Origin: Xanthomonas cissicola
Lineage (GTDB): Bacteria; Pseudomonadota; Gammaproteobacteria; Xanthomonadales; Xanthomonadaceae
Direction of reading: 5' to 3'
Assembly (NCBI RefSeq): GCF_008801575.1
Contig: NZ_VZPL01000001.1
Span: 124,001 to 188,000 of the forward strand
DNA: 64,000 nucleotides
Shown here: one piece after another, positions 24,888-35,432 of the stretch
How the letters are laid out: every line of letters begins with the position of its first letter
Position numbering within the stretch: position 1 is the stretch's first letter
Notes under the pieces: model-generated
The model's database searches: none
Seen by the model: only the letters and a program-made list of their open reading frames with translations
Told to the model about the DNA's origin: nothing
Position numbers and translations under genes: made by a program

Positions 24888-26341
24888 ACGTCTCCACTGC
24901 CGAGTTGCTGTCGTGGGTGGTCAAGTCCAGTTACCTGGTTGCAGCCACCTTGTTCCTGCTCGGTCTGCAGCGGATGGCGTCTCCATTGAGCGCGCGCAGC
25001 GGCATCCGTTGGGCCGGGCTGGGCATGTTGATCGCCACGGTGGCCACGTTTTTCCTGCCCGAGTTGCACAACGTGCCGCTGATTCTGGCGGCGTTGGCGA
25101 TCGGCACCGGCGTGGCGTGGTGGTCGGCCAAGAAGGTCGCCATCACCGACATGCCGCAGATGGTGGCGCTGTACAACGGCATGGGCGGCGGCTCGGCGGC
25201 GGCGATCGGCGCGGTGGAACTGCTGCGGTTTTCGTTCTTCGCCAATCGCGACACGGCGCATTGGAGCGCCCAGGCGGTTGCGGAGCTGGCGGCGCGGCAG
25301 CCGGACACCACCATGGTGGTGCTGGCGGTGATCGGTTCGGCGATCGGGGCGGTGTCGTTGTCGGGGTCGATCATCGCGTGGGCCAAGCTCGATGGCCGGC
25401 TGGACCGGCGGATGACCTTCCCGGGGCAGCAAGCCTTCAATCTGGCGGTGGCAGTGGCGGTGCTGGCCCTGGCCATCTGGGCGGCGGGCAGCCTGCAGCC
25501 GTTGGCGATCATCGCGTTCTTCGTGGTGGCGTTGGCCCTGGGCGTGCTGATGACGCTACCGATCGGCGGTGCCGACATGCCGGTGGTGATTTCGCTCTAC
25601 AACGCGTTTACCGGGTTGGCGGTGGCGTTCGAGGGGTATGTACTCGGCAACGAGGCACTGATCATCGCCGGCATGATGGTCGGCGCGGCCGGCATCTTGC
25701 TGACGCGGTTGATGGCCAAGGCGATGAATCGTCCGATCAGCGGGGTGCTGTTTTCCAACTTCGGCGGTGGCGGGCAGGCGCAGGAAATCAGCGGTGTGCA
25801 GAAGCCGATCGAGGCCGGCGATGTGGCGGCGATGATGGCCTTTGCCGAGCGGGTGGTGATCGTGCCCGGCTATGGCATGGCAGTGGCGCAGGCACAGCAC
25901 AAGATTTGGGAGCTGGCGCAGCGTTTGATGGCGCGCGGTGTCAAGGTGAAGTTCGCGATCCATCCGGTCGCTGGGCGCATGCCGGGGCACATGAACGTGC
26001 TGCTGGCCGAGGCCGGTGTGCCCTACGATCTGATCGCCGACATGGACGACATCAATCCGGAATTTGCCAGCACCGACGTGTCGTTGGTGATCGGTGCCAA
26101 CGACGTGGTCAATCCGGTCGCCAAAACCGATCCGGCCAGCCCGATCTACGGCATGCCGATTCTGGACGTGGTCAATTCGCGCAACACGGTGGTGATCAAG
26201 CGCGGCAAGGGAACCGGCTTTGCCGGCATCGAGAATGCGCTGTTCTACGCCGACAACACGCGCATGTTGTACGGCGATGGGGCAGAAGCCGCTGGTGCGC
26301 TGGTGAGTGAATTGAAAGCGCTGGATGGCGGCGGGCATTGA
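24884..26341 (+). CDS. pntB: NAD(P) transhydrogenase subunit beta
   Basis: A 485-residue integral membrane subunit. Residues 1-290 hold about nine hydrophobic helices (SSYLVAATLFLLGLQRMASPL onward) with MVALYNGMGGGSAAAIGA and MPVVISLYNAFTGLAVA. Residues 310-485 form the NADP(H)-binding domain III: VIVPGYGMAVAQAQ, VKFAIHPVAGRMPGHMNVLLAEA, GANDVVNPVAKTDP and the C-terminal FYADNTRMLYGDGAEA. All expected signatures are intact. It should provide NADPH from NADH at the expense of the proton gradient. Confidence 0.97.
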   Translation: MNVSTAELLSWVVKSSYLVAATLFLLGLQRMASPLSARSGIRWAGLGMLIATVATFFLPELHNVPLILAALAIGTGVAWWSAKKVAITDMPQMVALYNGMGGGSAAAIGAVELLRFSFFANRDTAHWSAQAVAELAARQPDTTMVVLAVIGSAIGAVSLSGSIIAWAKLDGRLDRRMTFPGQQAFNLAVAVAVLALAIWAAGSLQPLAIIAFFVVALALGVLMTLPIGGADMPVVISLYNAFTGLAVAFEGYVLGNEALIIAGMMVGAAGILLTRLMAKAMNRPISGVLFSNFGGGGQAQEISGVQKPIEAGDVAAMMAFAERVVIVPGYGMAVAQAQHKIWELAQRLMARGVKVKFAIHPVAGRMPGHMNVLLAEAGVPYDLIADMDDINPEFASTDVSLVIGANDVVNPVAKTDPASPIYGMPILDVVNSRNTVVIKRGKGTGFAGIENALFYADNTRMLYGDGAEAAGALVSELKALDGGGH

Positions 26342-26461
26342 GTGTTGGTGTGTCGCCAGGCGCGCTCAGACGCTTGAGGCAACGCAGGGTCGGTCGTGTC
26401 CTGTTGCGTTACCGGAGGCGCTTACACGCGCGGATCAAAGCCGGGTGAGTCGAAGGCGCGG

Positions 26462-26600
26462 CGCCCTCACGGTTTGCGGGACGCGCCGTAAATCCGTCCC
26501 TGGAGTCTCGATGGCGGTATCCATGCCGCCACGGAGCTTACAAGGACGTACTTGCAGCGTGTCTGGCGATGGTGGGCAGGAAAGGGGCCCTGCGGCAAAC
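26462..26600. repeat. Candidate dispersed xanthomonad intergenic repeat
   Basis: The stretch starting ACGCGCCGTAAATCCGTCC, passing through the hairpin TGGCGG-N8-CCGCCA (26513-26532) and ending in AAGGACGTACTTGCAGCG, resembles intergenic elements I recall from Xanthomonas and Lysobacter genomes. Only one copy is in this window, so the repeat status is from memory, not shown here. It lies in the 389-base gap (26342-26730) after pntB, which has no gene. Confidence 0.45.
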
Positions 26601-26730
26601 GCGCAGCGCTTTTCCATGTATCTCTGATGAGAGCGATGGCGTTTGACGAGCCGCGGTGCCCGAATCTGTGCAGCTAACGCATCAGCTGCAACGACGTCCG
26701 ACGTTGGCTACTGAAACAATCGCGCCTGCC

Positions 26731-27150
26731 TCAGCGCGCCGCCCACCAGGCCACGAGCAGTGCCGCGACGTAGCACAGCAGGTCGAAGCCGTTGTTGGCC
26801 AGTTGCAGCAGCGTCCAGGCCAGGCCGGTGCCCATCTTCTGGGCCGAGGTCCACGAGTCCAGGCCCAGCGGTCCGCCCAGTTGAGCCGAGGCGATGCCCC
26901 AGTTGGCGCCTGCGATGATCAGCGCGGTCGCCACGACGGCCACGCCGATGCGCAGCCGGCCGGCGCGCAGGGTGCCCAGGCGCAGCATCCAGACGATCTC
27001 CAGCGCCACGACCACGGCCATCCAGCCGGCCTGGTTGCCCAGGGCCAGGGCGATGAGCAGCCAGGCGATGAGGGCGGTGACGCATCCCAGCAGCAGGAGC
27101 GGGGGCCAGAGCCAGTGGGCAGTTCTGGCGGACGCGGTGGTGGGCGGCAT
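26731..27150 (-). CDS. Small four-helix membrane protein of unknown function
   Basis: A 139-residue protein with four predicted transmembrane segments: WLWPPLLLLGCVTALIAWLL, GWMAVVVALEIVWML, IGVAVVATALIIAGANW and GFDLLCYVAALLVAWWA. Between the third and fourth lies a conserved-looking loop, LGLDSWTSAQKMGTGLAW. I do not recognise a family. The ATG at 27150 follows CAGGAGCTCC with good spacing, so it is chosen over the longer frame to 27204. It is monocistronic and divergent from sufT by 185 bases. Confidence 0.7.
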   Translation of the reverse strand: MPPTTASARTAHWLWPPLLLLGCVTALIAWLLIALALGNQAGWMAVVVALEIVWMLRLGTLRAGRLRIGVAVVATALIIAGANWGIASAQLGGPLGLDSWTSAQKMGTGLAWTLLQLANNGFDLLCYVAALLVAWWAAR

Positions 27151-27335
27151 TGGAGCTCCTGACAGTGCGCACATGATAGACGCGCGCCGGCCTCTGCGAC
27201 GCACGCCACGCCACGGCAGTGCGGCCGATGGAATGCAGCGTCGTCCCCGGCTGGCACGCTGGCCGGCGGCGGTAGCGTCGTGGTCGGCTAGAATGGCCGA
27301 CTTGCGCGCGTCCGGCGCGGCCCCATATCCAGCCC

Positions 27336-27890
27336 ATGTATTCCCGTAGCAGCGAACCCGTCCAGTTCGAACGCGATTGCGATGCCGTCATGGTGCCGCA
27401 GGGCGATTCGGTGACCCTGCCCGCAGGCAGTTACGGCTATATCACCCAGGCGCTGGGTGGCAGCTATACCGTCTTCGTCGAAGGCAATCTGTTCCGCATT
27501 GCCGGCAAGGATGGCGATGCGATCGGCAAGGAGCCGCCGCCGGGGCTGGAATTGCCCGCCAATGCCAGCGACGAAGAAGTGGAAGCGCTGGTGTGGCAGC
27601 AGCTGCGCACCTGTTTCGATCCGGAAATTCCGTTCAATATCGTCGATCTGGGCCTGGTCTACGAGGCAGTGGTCAGCCATCGCGAAGAAGACGATCAGCG
27701 CCGGGTCGACGTCAAGATGACGCTGACCGCGCCCGGTTGCGGCATGGGCGAAATCCTGGTCGACGATGTGCGCAGCAAGGTCGAAATGATCCCGACCATC
27801 GCCGAGGCCGACGTCGAGCTGGTGTTCGACCCGCCGTGGGGCCGGCATATGATGTCCGAAGCGGCCCGTCTCGAGACCGGCATGCTCTGA
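27336..27890 (+). CDS. sufT: Fe-S assembly accessory protein SufT
   Basis: A 184-residue protein. An N-terminal beta-rich region (residues 10-65: VMVPQGDSVTLPAGSYGYITQALGG split) precedes a MIP18/DUF59 domain. The latter has DPEIPFNIVDLGLVY and the hypervariable-cysteine motif LTAPGCGMG, ending in DPPW. SufT helps mature iron-sulfur proteins in the cytoplasm. No other suf gene is adjacent. ilvE, which follows after 64 bases, may be co-transcribed. Confidence 0.9.
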   Translation: MYSRSSEPVQFERDCDAVMVPQGDSVTLPAGSYGYITQALGGSYTVFVEGNLFRIAGKDGDAIGKEPPPGLELPANASDEEVEALVWQQLRTCFDPEIPFNIVDLGLVYEAVVSHREEDDQRRVDVKMTLTAPGCGMGEILVDDVRSKVEMIPTIAEADVELVFDPPWGRHMMSEAARLETGML

Positions 27891-27954
27891 TCGTCACGCG
27901 CCATGTCCACGATGTGGCGCTGCGTCCTTTCGCCCGCCATACAGGAATCTCCCG

Positions 27955-29040
27955 GTGTCCGTGTCCTTCGCTTCCACCCGTTCTCCGTCGCCGCGCAGCG
28001 CCGACGAATTGTCCGTGATCCTGGCTGCGCCCGGTTTCGGGTTGCATTTCACCGACCACATGGTCGCCATCTCCTGGAACAACGAGCAGGGCTGGCACGA
28101 CGCGCAAGTGCGCGCGTACGGCCCGCTGCAGCTGGATCCGGCCGCGTCGGTGCTGCATTACGGGCAGGAGATCTTCGAAGGCATCAAGGCCTACCGGCAC
28201 GCCGACGGCTCGATCTGGACCTTCCGTCCGCAAGCCAACGGCGAGCGCCTGCAGCGGTCGGCGCGCCGTCTGGCGCTGCCGGAATTGCCGGTGGACCTGT
28301 TCGTGGAATCGCTGCGCCAGCTGGTGGCCGTGGATGGCGGCTGGGTGCCGTCAGCGCCGGAGACCAGCCTGTATTTCCGCCCGTTCATGATTGCCGATGA
28401 GGCCTTCCTGGGCGTGCGCGCGGCGCACAAGGCCTCGTATTACGTGATCGCCAGCCCGGCCGGCCCGTACTTCGCCAAGGGCGTGGCGCCGGTGTCGATC
28501 TGGCTGTCCACCGAATACGCACGTGCGGCCAAGGGCGGGACCGGCGCGGCCAAATGCGGCGGCAATTACGCCGCGTCGCTGCTGCCGCAGCAGAAGGCCT
28601 ATGCCCAGGGCTGCTCGCAGGTGTTGTTCCTGGACCCGGTGGAAGGCAAGTACATCGAAGAACTCGGCGGCATGAACGTGTTCCTGGTCTACAAGGACGG
28701 CACGTTGGTGACCCCGGAACTGTCCGGCAGCATCCTGGAAGGCATCACCCGCGACAGCATCCTGCAACTGGCCCGCGACCGTGGCATGCAGGTGATCGAG
28801 CGCAAGGTCGCGATCGACGAATGGAAGCAGGGCGTGGCCTCCGGCGAGATCACCGAGGTGTTCGCCTGCGGTACGGCGGCGGTGGTGACCCCCATCGGCG
28901 AGCTGAAGGGCGAGGGGTTCGCGGTGGGCGATCTGTCCGCGCCAGCGGGCCGGGTGACCATGTCGCTGCGCCAGGAACTGACCGATATCCAGTACGGCCG
29001 CGTGCCGGACCGCCACGGTTGGTTGGTGCGTTTGTCGTAA
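27955..29040 (+). CDS. ilvE: Branched-chain amino acid aminotransferase (IlvE, long type)
   Basis: A 361-residue class IV PLP enzyme making leucine, isoleucine and valine from their keto acids with glutamate. Family signatures are LHYGQEIFEGIKAYR, LYFRPFMIA, TGAAKCGGNYAASLLPQ with the PLP lysine, LGGMNVFLVY, and FACGTAAVVTPIG. The start is GTG at 27955 behind CAGGAATCT. A clear intrinsic terminator follows. The cytoplasmic enzyme is intact. Confidence 0.96.
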   Translation: MSVSFASTRSPSPRSADELSVILAAPGFGLHFTDHMVAISWNNEQGWHDAQVRAYGPLQLDPAASVLHYGQEIFEGIKAYRHADGSIWTFRPQANGERLQRSARRLALPELPVDLFVESLRQLVAVDGGWVPSAPETSLYFRPFMIADEAFLGVRAAHKASYYVIASPAGPYFAKGVAPVSIWLSTEYARAAKGGTGAAKCGGNYAASLLPQQKAYAQGCSQVLFLDPVEGKYIEELGGMNVFLVYKDGTLVTPELSGSILEGITRDSILQLARDRGMQVIERKVAIDEWKQGVASGEITEVFACGTAAVVTPIGELKGEGFAVGDLSAPAGRVTMSLRQELTDIQYGRVPDRHGWLVRLS

Positions 29041-29062
29041 GCGGACATACTTCGCCAAACAA

Positions 29063-29097
29063 GGGCCTCCGTGTGTCAGCACGGGGGCCTTTTTGTT
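29063..29097 (+). terminator. Intrinsic terminator after ilvE
   Basis: A 10-bp stem (GGCCTCCGTG / CACGGGGGCC, one G-U pair) with a 6-base loop is followed by TTTTTGTTT. This is the best U-tailed terminator in the window. Confidence 0.88.
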
Positions 29098-29348
29098 TGC
29101 GCAACAGCAAAAAGACCATTTTTCGACCAAGAACAAGTCGAATTCAGCATGGGCAAGGCGTGACTTAAGTTACGTAATTACATTTTGGTTTCGAAAATTA
29201 CCAACTCCGTATTGTCCAGCCCGGTTTCTTTGCGATAGGTTCGCTGAACGGATCGATAACGGGGGCGGTCCGGGGCACTGGGGCAGTCGCCATCGCGACG
29301 GTTTCGGAACTACCGCTTCGGCGGTTCTCTTGACTGGAAGGGAATTCG

Positions 29349-31082
29349 ATGTAAAACGCGTCGCTTCGTCCGCGCCACCGAGCGCTCGGCATCCTGGGTG
29401 CTTCGGCCCTTACCTCGCTGCTGCTGGCAACGCCGGCGTTTGCCGGCGATGTCTACCTGGGTGGCCTGGCCACCGCGCAGACCCACCAGAAGTTCATCGT
29501 GACCTACAAGGACGGCAGTAGCGCCCTGAGCAGCCCCAGCGTGTTGACGACCTCGTTGCGCACCGCTGCACGTGCGTTGCCGGCCAAGGCCGGCAAGTCG
29601 CTGGGCCTGAACAGCGTGCGTCGTCTGGCAGTGGGACCGGAGCTGGTTCAGGCCGACCGCGCGCTGGATCGCGCCGAAGCCGAAACCCTGATGCGCCAGC
29701 TGGCCGCCGACCCCAACGTGCAGAGCGTGGAAGTGGACCAGATGCTGTACCCCACGCTGACCCCCAACGACAGCCGCCTGTCCGAGCAGTGGGCCTTCGG
29801 CACCACCAACGCCGGGCTCAACATCCGCCCGGCCTGGGACAAGGCCACCGGTGCCAACGTCGTGGTTGCGGTGATCGACACCGGCATCGTCAGCCATCCC
29901 GACCTGGACGCCAACATCCTGCCCGGCTACGACTTCATCAGCGATGCCACCGCCGCGCGCGACGGCAATGGGCGCGACAACAATCCTGCCGACGAAGGCG
30001 ACTGGAACTCGACCAGCGGGTGCGCCACGTCCAATTCCAGCTGGCACGGGACCCATGTCGCCGGCACGGTGGCGGCGCTGACCAACAACACCACCGGCGT
30101 GGCCGGCACTGCGTTCAACGCCAAGGTGGTGCCGGTCCGCGTGCTGGGCCGGTGCGGTGGTTCGCTGTCGGACATTGCCGATGCCATCATTTGGGCCTCC
30201 GGCGGCACCGTGAGCGGTGTGCCGGCCAATCCCAACGCGGCTGAAGTCATCAACATGTCGCTGGGCGGCGGTGGCACCTGTTCGTCCACGATGCAGAGCG
30301 CAATCAACGGCGCAGTCTCGCGCGGTACCACGGTGGTGGTGGCGGCCGGCAACAGTGCCGCCAACGTGTCCGGTTCGTTGCCGGCCAACTGCGCCAATGT
30401 GATCGCAGTGGCGGCCACGACCTCGGCCGGTGCCAAGGCCAGCTATTCCAACTACGGCAGCGGGATCGACGTCTCCGCGCCAGGGTCGGGGATCCTGTCC
30501 ACGCTCAACAGCGGGACCACCACGCCGGGCAACGCCAGCTACGCTTCGTACAACGGCACCTCGATGGCGGCGCCGCATGTGGCCGGCGTTGTTGCCCTCG
30601 TGCAGTCGGTTGCGCCCACCACGTTGACGCCTGCCGCAGTGGAAACACTGCTGAAGAACACCGCACGCGCCTTGCCGGGTGCCTGTTCGGGCGGTTGCAG
30701 TGCGGGCATCGTCGATGCCGATGCGGCAGTGACGGCGGCCATCGCCGGCAGCAGTGGCGGTGGTGGTGGCGGAACCGGCAACACCTTGACCAACGGCACG
30801 CCGGTGACCGGCCTCGGCGCGGCCACGGGCGCGGAGTTGAACTACACCATCTCGGTGCCGGCCGGCAGCGGCACGCTGACGGTCTCCACCAGCGGCGGCA
30901 GCGGCGATGCAGACCTGTACGTGCGGGCCGGTAGCGCGCCGACCGACAGCGTCTACACCTGCCGCCCGTATCTGGATGGCAATGCCGAAACCTGCAACAT
31001 CGCCTCGCCGTCGGGAACCTATTACGTGCGGATCAAGGCTTACAGCACGTTCTCCGGCGTGACCCTGACCGCCAGCTACTAA
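29349..31082 (+). pseudogene. Secreted S8 serine protease, copy 1, with stop at codon 2
   Basis: ATG at 29349 is followed at once by TAA (29352) and then by an open frame to 31082. That frame encodes a signal-peptide-like segment (ALGILGASALTSLLLATPAFAG), a propeptide, a subtilisin-type catalytic domain (VIDTGI Asp, HGTHVAG His, GTSMAAPHVAG Ser) and a C-terminal pre-peptidase (PPC) domain. Codon alignment with copy 2 (ATG TCC AAT GTG TCG versus ATG TAA AAC GCG TCG) shows the stop lies inside the ancestral gene. The next usable in-frame start, GTG at 29499, lacks the signal peptide. Everything else is intact. A sequencing error or recent nonsense mutation are both possible. Confidence 0.8.
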
Positions 31083-31307
31083 ACGCTGGAACGCTGCCAC
31101 CATCGCTTCAACCCCATTGCGATACCTCGCCCAGGTCTGCCGTTTCGGCAGGCGCAGGCGATGTGTTGCCACTTGGCCGGAATGGACGCCGGTCAGTCGC
31201 TCCGACGGGCCTGGCGCCCGTGCAGTTTCCGGCCCCGAACCGCAGCCTGCGGCAAAGGGCAGGCCCTCTCGCCGCAGCTGCGGCACCTCTCCAATAAGGA
31301 ACGATCG

Positions 31308-32716
<1,409 letters not shown>

Positions 32717-32731
32717 ACCTGCGCCGACGAC

Positions 32732-32760
32732 CGCGATGCCGGCGCGCAGCCGGCATCGCG
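32732..32760 (+). terminator. Hairpin terminator after protease copy 2
   Basis: Perfect 11-base arms (CGCGATGCCGG / CCGGCATCGCG) with a 7-base loop start 16 bases past the stop codon, followed by TCGGGCCTTT. It has a short T-run and probably ends the transcript. Confidence 0.65.
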
Positions 32761-33056
32761 TCGGGCCTTTCCCGACGCCCGTGTCGGTGGTTTGAAACCT
32801 GCACTGCCCCGCTCTATGCGGGGCCCTGTGCGTTCGGGCAGCGGCAATTGCCGCTGCGCCAGCCAGGGCCGGCAGCGATGGCTGAATGAAACGCGCGCCA
32901 GCACGGCATGGCCGCTTCAGCGCATCGGCGGCACGCCGATAGCCACCCCACGTGAGGCATGCAACATCTGCATGCACGCGCATCGGGCACGGCGCAGCGC
33001 ACTGGCGTCAGCGCGTTGCCAACCGGGTTGCCAGATCCTTGGGGAGGGATGGAGTC
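32761..33056. other. Upstream region of protease copy 3
   Basis: About 300 bases without a gene between the terminator of copy 2 and the start of copy 3. It should carry the promoter of copy 3; I cannot place boxes reliably. A GGGGAGGGATGGAG ribosome site is seen just before 33057. Confidence 0.45.
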
Positions 33057-34754
33057 ATGCCGTATCACTCAGTAGGCGTACTGCGCCGCGTTGCATTCGT
33101 CTGTGCGTTGTCATGCACGTTTCATGTCGCTGCTGGCGAGGTCAATCTGCAAGGATTGAATTCCAGCAACACCCATCAGCGCTTCATCGTCAGCTACAAG
33201 AACAGCGTCGGCAGCAGCCGGGCGACCGGGTTGTCTGCGCCATGGGGCGACATCGCGCGTGCCGTGCCGCAAGCGCGCGGGAAGGCGCTGGGCCTGTCGG
33301 CCACGCGCCGGCTCAGTGGCGGGCCGATGTTGCTGGTGGCAGACCGCAAGCTGGACCGCGTGGATTCGGAAAGCCTGATGCGGCGCCTTGCCGCCGACCC
33401 GGCGGTCAAACGCGTGGAAGTGGACATCCTGATGCGGCCATTGCTGGTTCCCAACGACCCGGGCGTGCCGCAGCAGTGGGCGATGGGCGCGACCGCCGCC
33501 AGCCTCAACATCCGTCCGGCCTGGGACCGTTCCACCGGCAAGGGCATCGTGGTGGCGGTGATCGACACTGGCATCACCAATCATCCGGACCTGGCAGCCA
33601 ATGTGCTGCCCGGCTACGACTTCATCGTTGATCCGGCCACTGCGCGCGATGGCACTGCGCGCGATGCGAACGCGGCCGACCAAGGCGACTGGGCCGCGGC
33701 CAACGAATGCGGGGCCGGAGCGTCGGCGTCCAATTCCAGTTGGCATGGCACGCACGTGGCCGGCATCGTGGCGGCGGTGGGCAACAACGCGGTGGGCGTA
33801 GTCGGTACCGCGTTCAACGCCAAGATCCTGCCGTTGCGGGTGCTGGGCCGCTGCGGCGGCTACATGTCCGATATCGCCGATGCGATCGTGTGGGCGTCCG
33901 GCGGCAAGGTCACCGGCGTGCCGGCCAACCCGAATCCGGCCACGGTGATCAATCTGTCGTTGGGCGGAGCGGGCACCTGCTCGGCGACGTTGAACAACGC
34001 CATCACCGCAGCCGTCACGCGCGGCAGCGCGGTGGTCGTGGCCGCCGGCAACAGCAATATGGACGTCTCCACCAGCGTGCCGGCCAATTGCGCCAACGTG
34101 ATCGCCGTGGCGGCCACCACCTCGGCCGGCGCCAAGGCCAGCTTCTCCAACTTCGGCAAGGGCGTGGATATCGCCGCGCCCGGGCAATCGATCGTGTCCA
34201 CGCTCAATACCGGAACCACGGCACCGGGCAATCCGGCATATGCGGTGTATAGCGGCACCTCGATGGCTGCGCCGCACGTGGCTGGCGTGGTGGCGCTGAT
34301 GCAGTCGGTGGCCCTGAATCCGCTGACGCCGGCAACAGTGAAAGCCCTGCTCAAGGCCAGCGCGCGGCCCATGCCGGTGGCCTGCACGCAGGGGTGCGGG
34401 GCCGGGCTGGTGAATGCCGATGGCGCGGTGGCGGCGGTGATCGAGTCGACCACCTTGAGCAGGAATGTGGCACGCACCGGGCTGAGCGCAGCGCTTTCCG
34501 ATTCGCTGTATTACCAGGTCAATGTGCCGGCCGGCACCCGTTCGCTCAAGGTCACGCTCGCCGGTGGCAGCGGCAACGCCGACCTTTCGGTACGGGCCGG
34601 AGCGTTACCGACCGACGCCGCGTACAGCTGCCGCAGCATGTTGCCGGGCAATGGCGACAGCTGCACGCTGGCCGCGCCGGCTGCGGGCGTCTATTACGTG
34701 CGCTTGAAGGCGACGCTGGGCTTTTCCGGAGTCAGCGTCACTGCGGCGTATTGA
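33057..34754 (+). CDS. Secreted S8 serine protease with PPC domain, copy 3 (intact)
   Basis: A 565-residue subtilisin-like protease and the only one of three tandem copies with an uninterrupted frame. The signal peptide (residues 1-26, ending FHVAAG) precedes a propeptide (FIVSYKNSVG ... VEVDILMRPLLVPNDPG) and a catalytic domain with Asp in VAVIDTGI, His in SSWHGTHVAG and Ser in YSGTSMAAPHVAGV. A PPC domain closes the protein (LYYQVNVPAGTRSLKV, GNADLSVRAG, YYVRLKA). It should be exported by Sec and then through the type II system; that route is inferred from related proteases. The frame is open upstream, but the strong ribosome site and signal peptide fix the ATG at 33057. Confidence 0.92.
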   Translation: MPYHSVGVLRRVAFVCALSCTFHVAAGEVNLQGLNSSNTHQRFIVSYKNSVGSSRATGLSAPWGDIARAVPQARGKALGLSATRRLSGGPMLLVADRKLDRVDSESLMRRLAADPAVKRVEVDILMRPLLVPNDPGVPQQWAMGATAASLNIRPAWDRSTGKGIVVAVIDTGITNHPDLAANVLPGYDFIVDPATARDGTARDANAADQGDWAAANECGAGASASNSSWHGTHVAGIVAAVGNNAVGVVGTAFNAKILPLRVLGRCGGYMSDIADAIVWASGGKVTGVPANPNPATVINLSLGGAGTCSATLNNAITAAVTRGSAVVVAAGNSNMDVSTSVPANCANVIAVAATTSAGAKASFSNFGKGVDIAAPGQSIVSTLNTGTTAPGNPAYAVYSGTSMAAPHVAGVVALMQSVALNPLTPATVKALLKASARPMPVACTQGCGAGLVNADGAVAAVIESTTLSRNVARTGLSAALSDSLYYQVNVPAGTRSLKVTLAGGSGNADLSVRAGALPTDAAYSCRSMLPGNGDSCTLAAPAAGVYYVRLKATLGFSGVSVTAAY

Positions 34755-34954
34755 GTGGTTCCGGCGCGGTGGTGCTGCCGTGCCCAGAGGCGCTGCTGCC
34801 TGCTCTAGTGCGGCAGTGCTGCATGCGTGCAATGCGGAGACATCGGTGGAAGATCGAAATCAATGCAGGTGATCCGCCGAGAGCATCGCGTGAGTCGGGT
34901 CCCAAACGCGTAGCGCGCATACCGGCCGATACGCGCGGCATCGCGTTTACGCGT

Positions 34955-35428
34955 TCACTCGCACAGCGCGCAAGCGCGTGCGGCGAGTGCATGCACCAGC
35001 TGGGTGCCGGGCAATTCCAGCAGCAGCCCCCGCTGGCCGGCGTTGATCCACAGCGCCGGTACGTCCAACGCCGTGACTTCGACCAGCACCGGCGCCTGCC
35101 GTTGCTGGCCGAGCGGGCCGATACCGCCGACCTTGTAACCGGTGCGCCGCTCGGCATCGGCCACGTCCATCATGCGTGCCGACTTGCCGCCGTAGGCGCT
35201 GGCCAGTTTCTTCAACGACACCCGGCGGTCGCATGGAATCACCACGCACACCGCCTTGTCGTCGACCCATGCCATCAGCGTCTTCAACACGGTATGCGGC
35301 TGCAGGCCCAACGCATCTGCGGCTTGCAGTCCCTTCGCATCGGCATCGGCCCGGTAGTCGTAAGGATGCAACACATAACCTACGCCGGCCGCGTCCAGGG
35401 CCTTGGTGGCGCGTGTGGCCTTGCTCAT
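34955..35428 (-). CDS. ybaK: YbaK/EbsC-type aminoacyl-tRNA deacylase
   Basis: A 157-residue trans-editing enzyme that in E. coli hydrolyses mischarged Cys-tRNA(Pro). Signatures are TRATKALDAAGVGYVLHPYDY, LQPHTVLKTLMAWVD with the catalytic lysine, VIPCDRRVSLKKLASAYGGKSARMM split by Asp, and GYKVGGIGPLG. It starts 4 bases after the stop of the upstream asparaginase-like gene, so the two are co-transcribed. Confidence 0.92.
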   Translation of the reverse strand: MSKATRATKALDAAGVGYVLHPYDYRADADAKGLQAADALGLQPHTVLKTLMAWVDDKAVCVVIPCDRRVSLKKLASAYGGKSARMMDVADAERRTGYKVGGIGPLGQQRQAPVLVEVTALDVPALWINAGQRGLLLELPGTQLVHALAARACALCE

Positions 35429-35432
35429 GCGC

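Noticed and set aside
24793-26310. 505-codon plus-strand frame overlapping pntB
   Set aside because: It is an out-of-frame read of pntB, Gly/Arg-rich with no membrane segments; pntB is fully conserved in its own frame.
29349-31082. Protease copy 1 as an intact gene starting at GTG 29499
   Set aside because: That start would remove the signal peptide and part of the propeptide, while a good ribosome site precedes the ATG followed by TAA.
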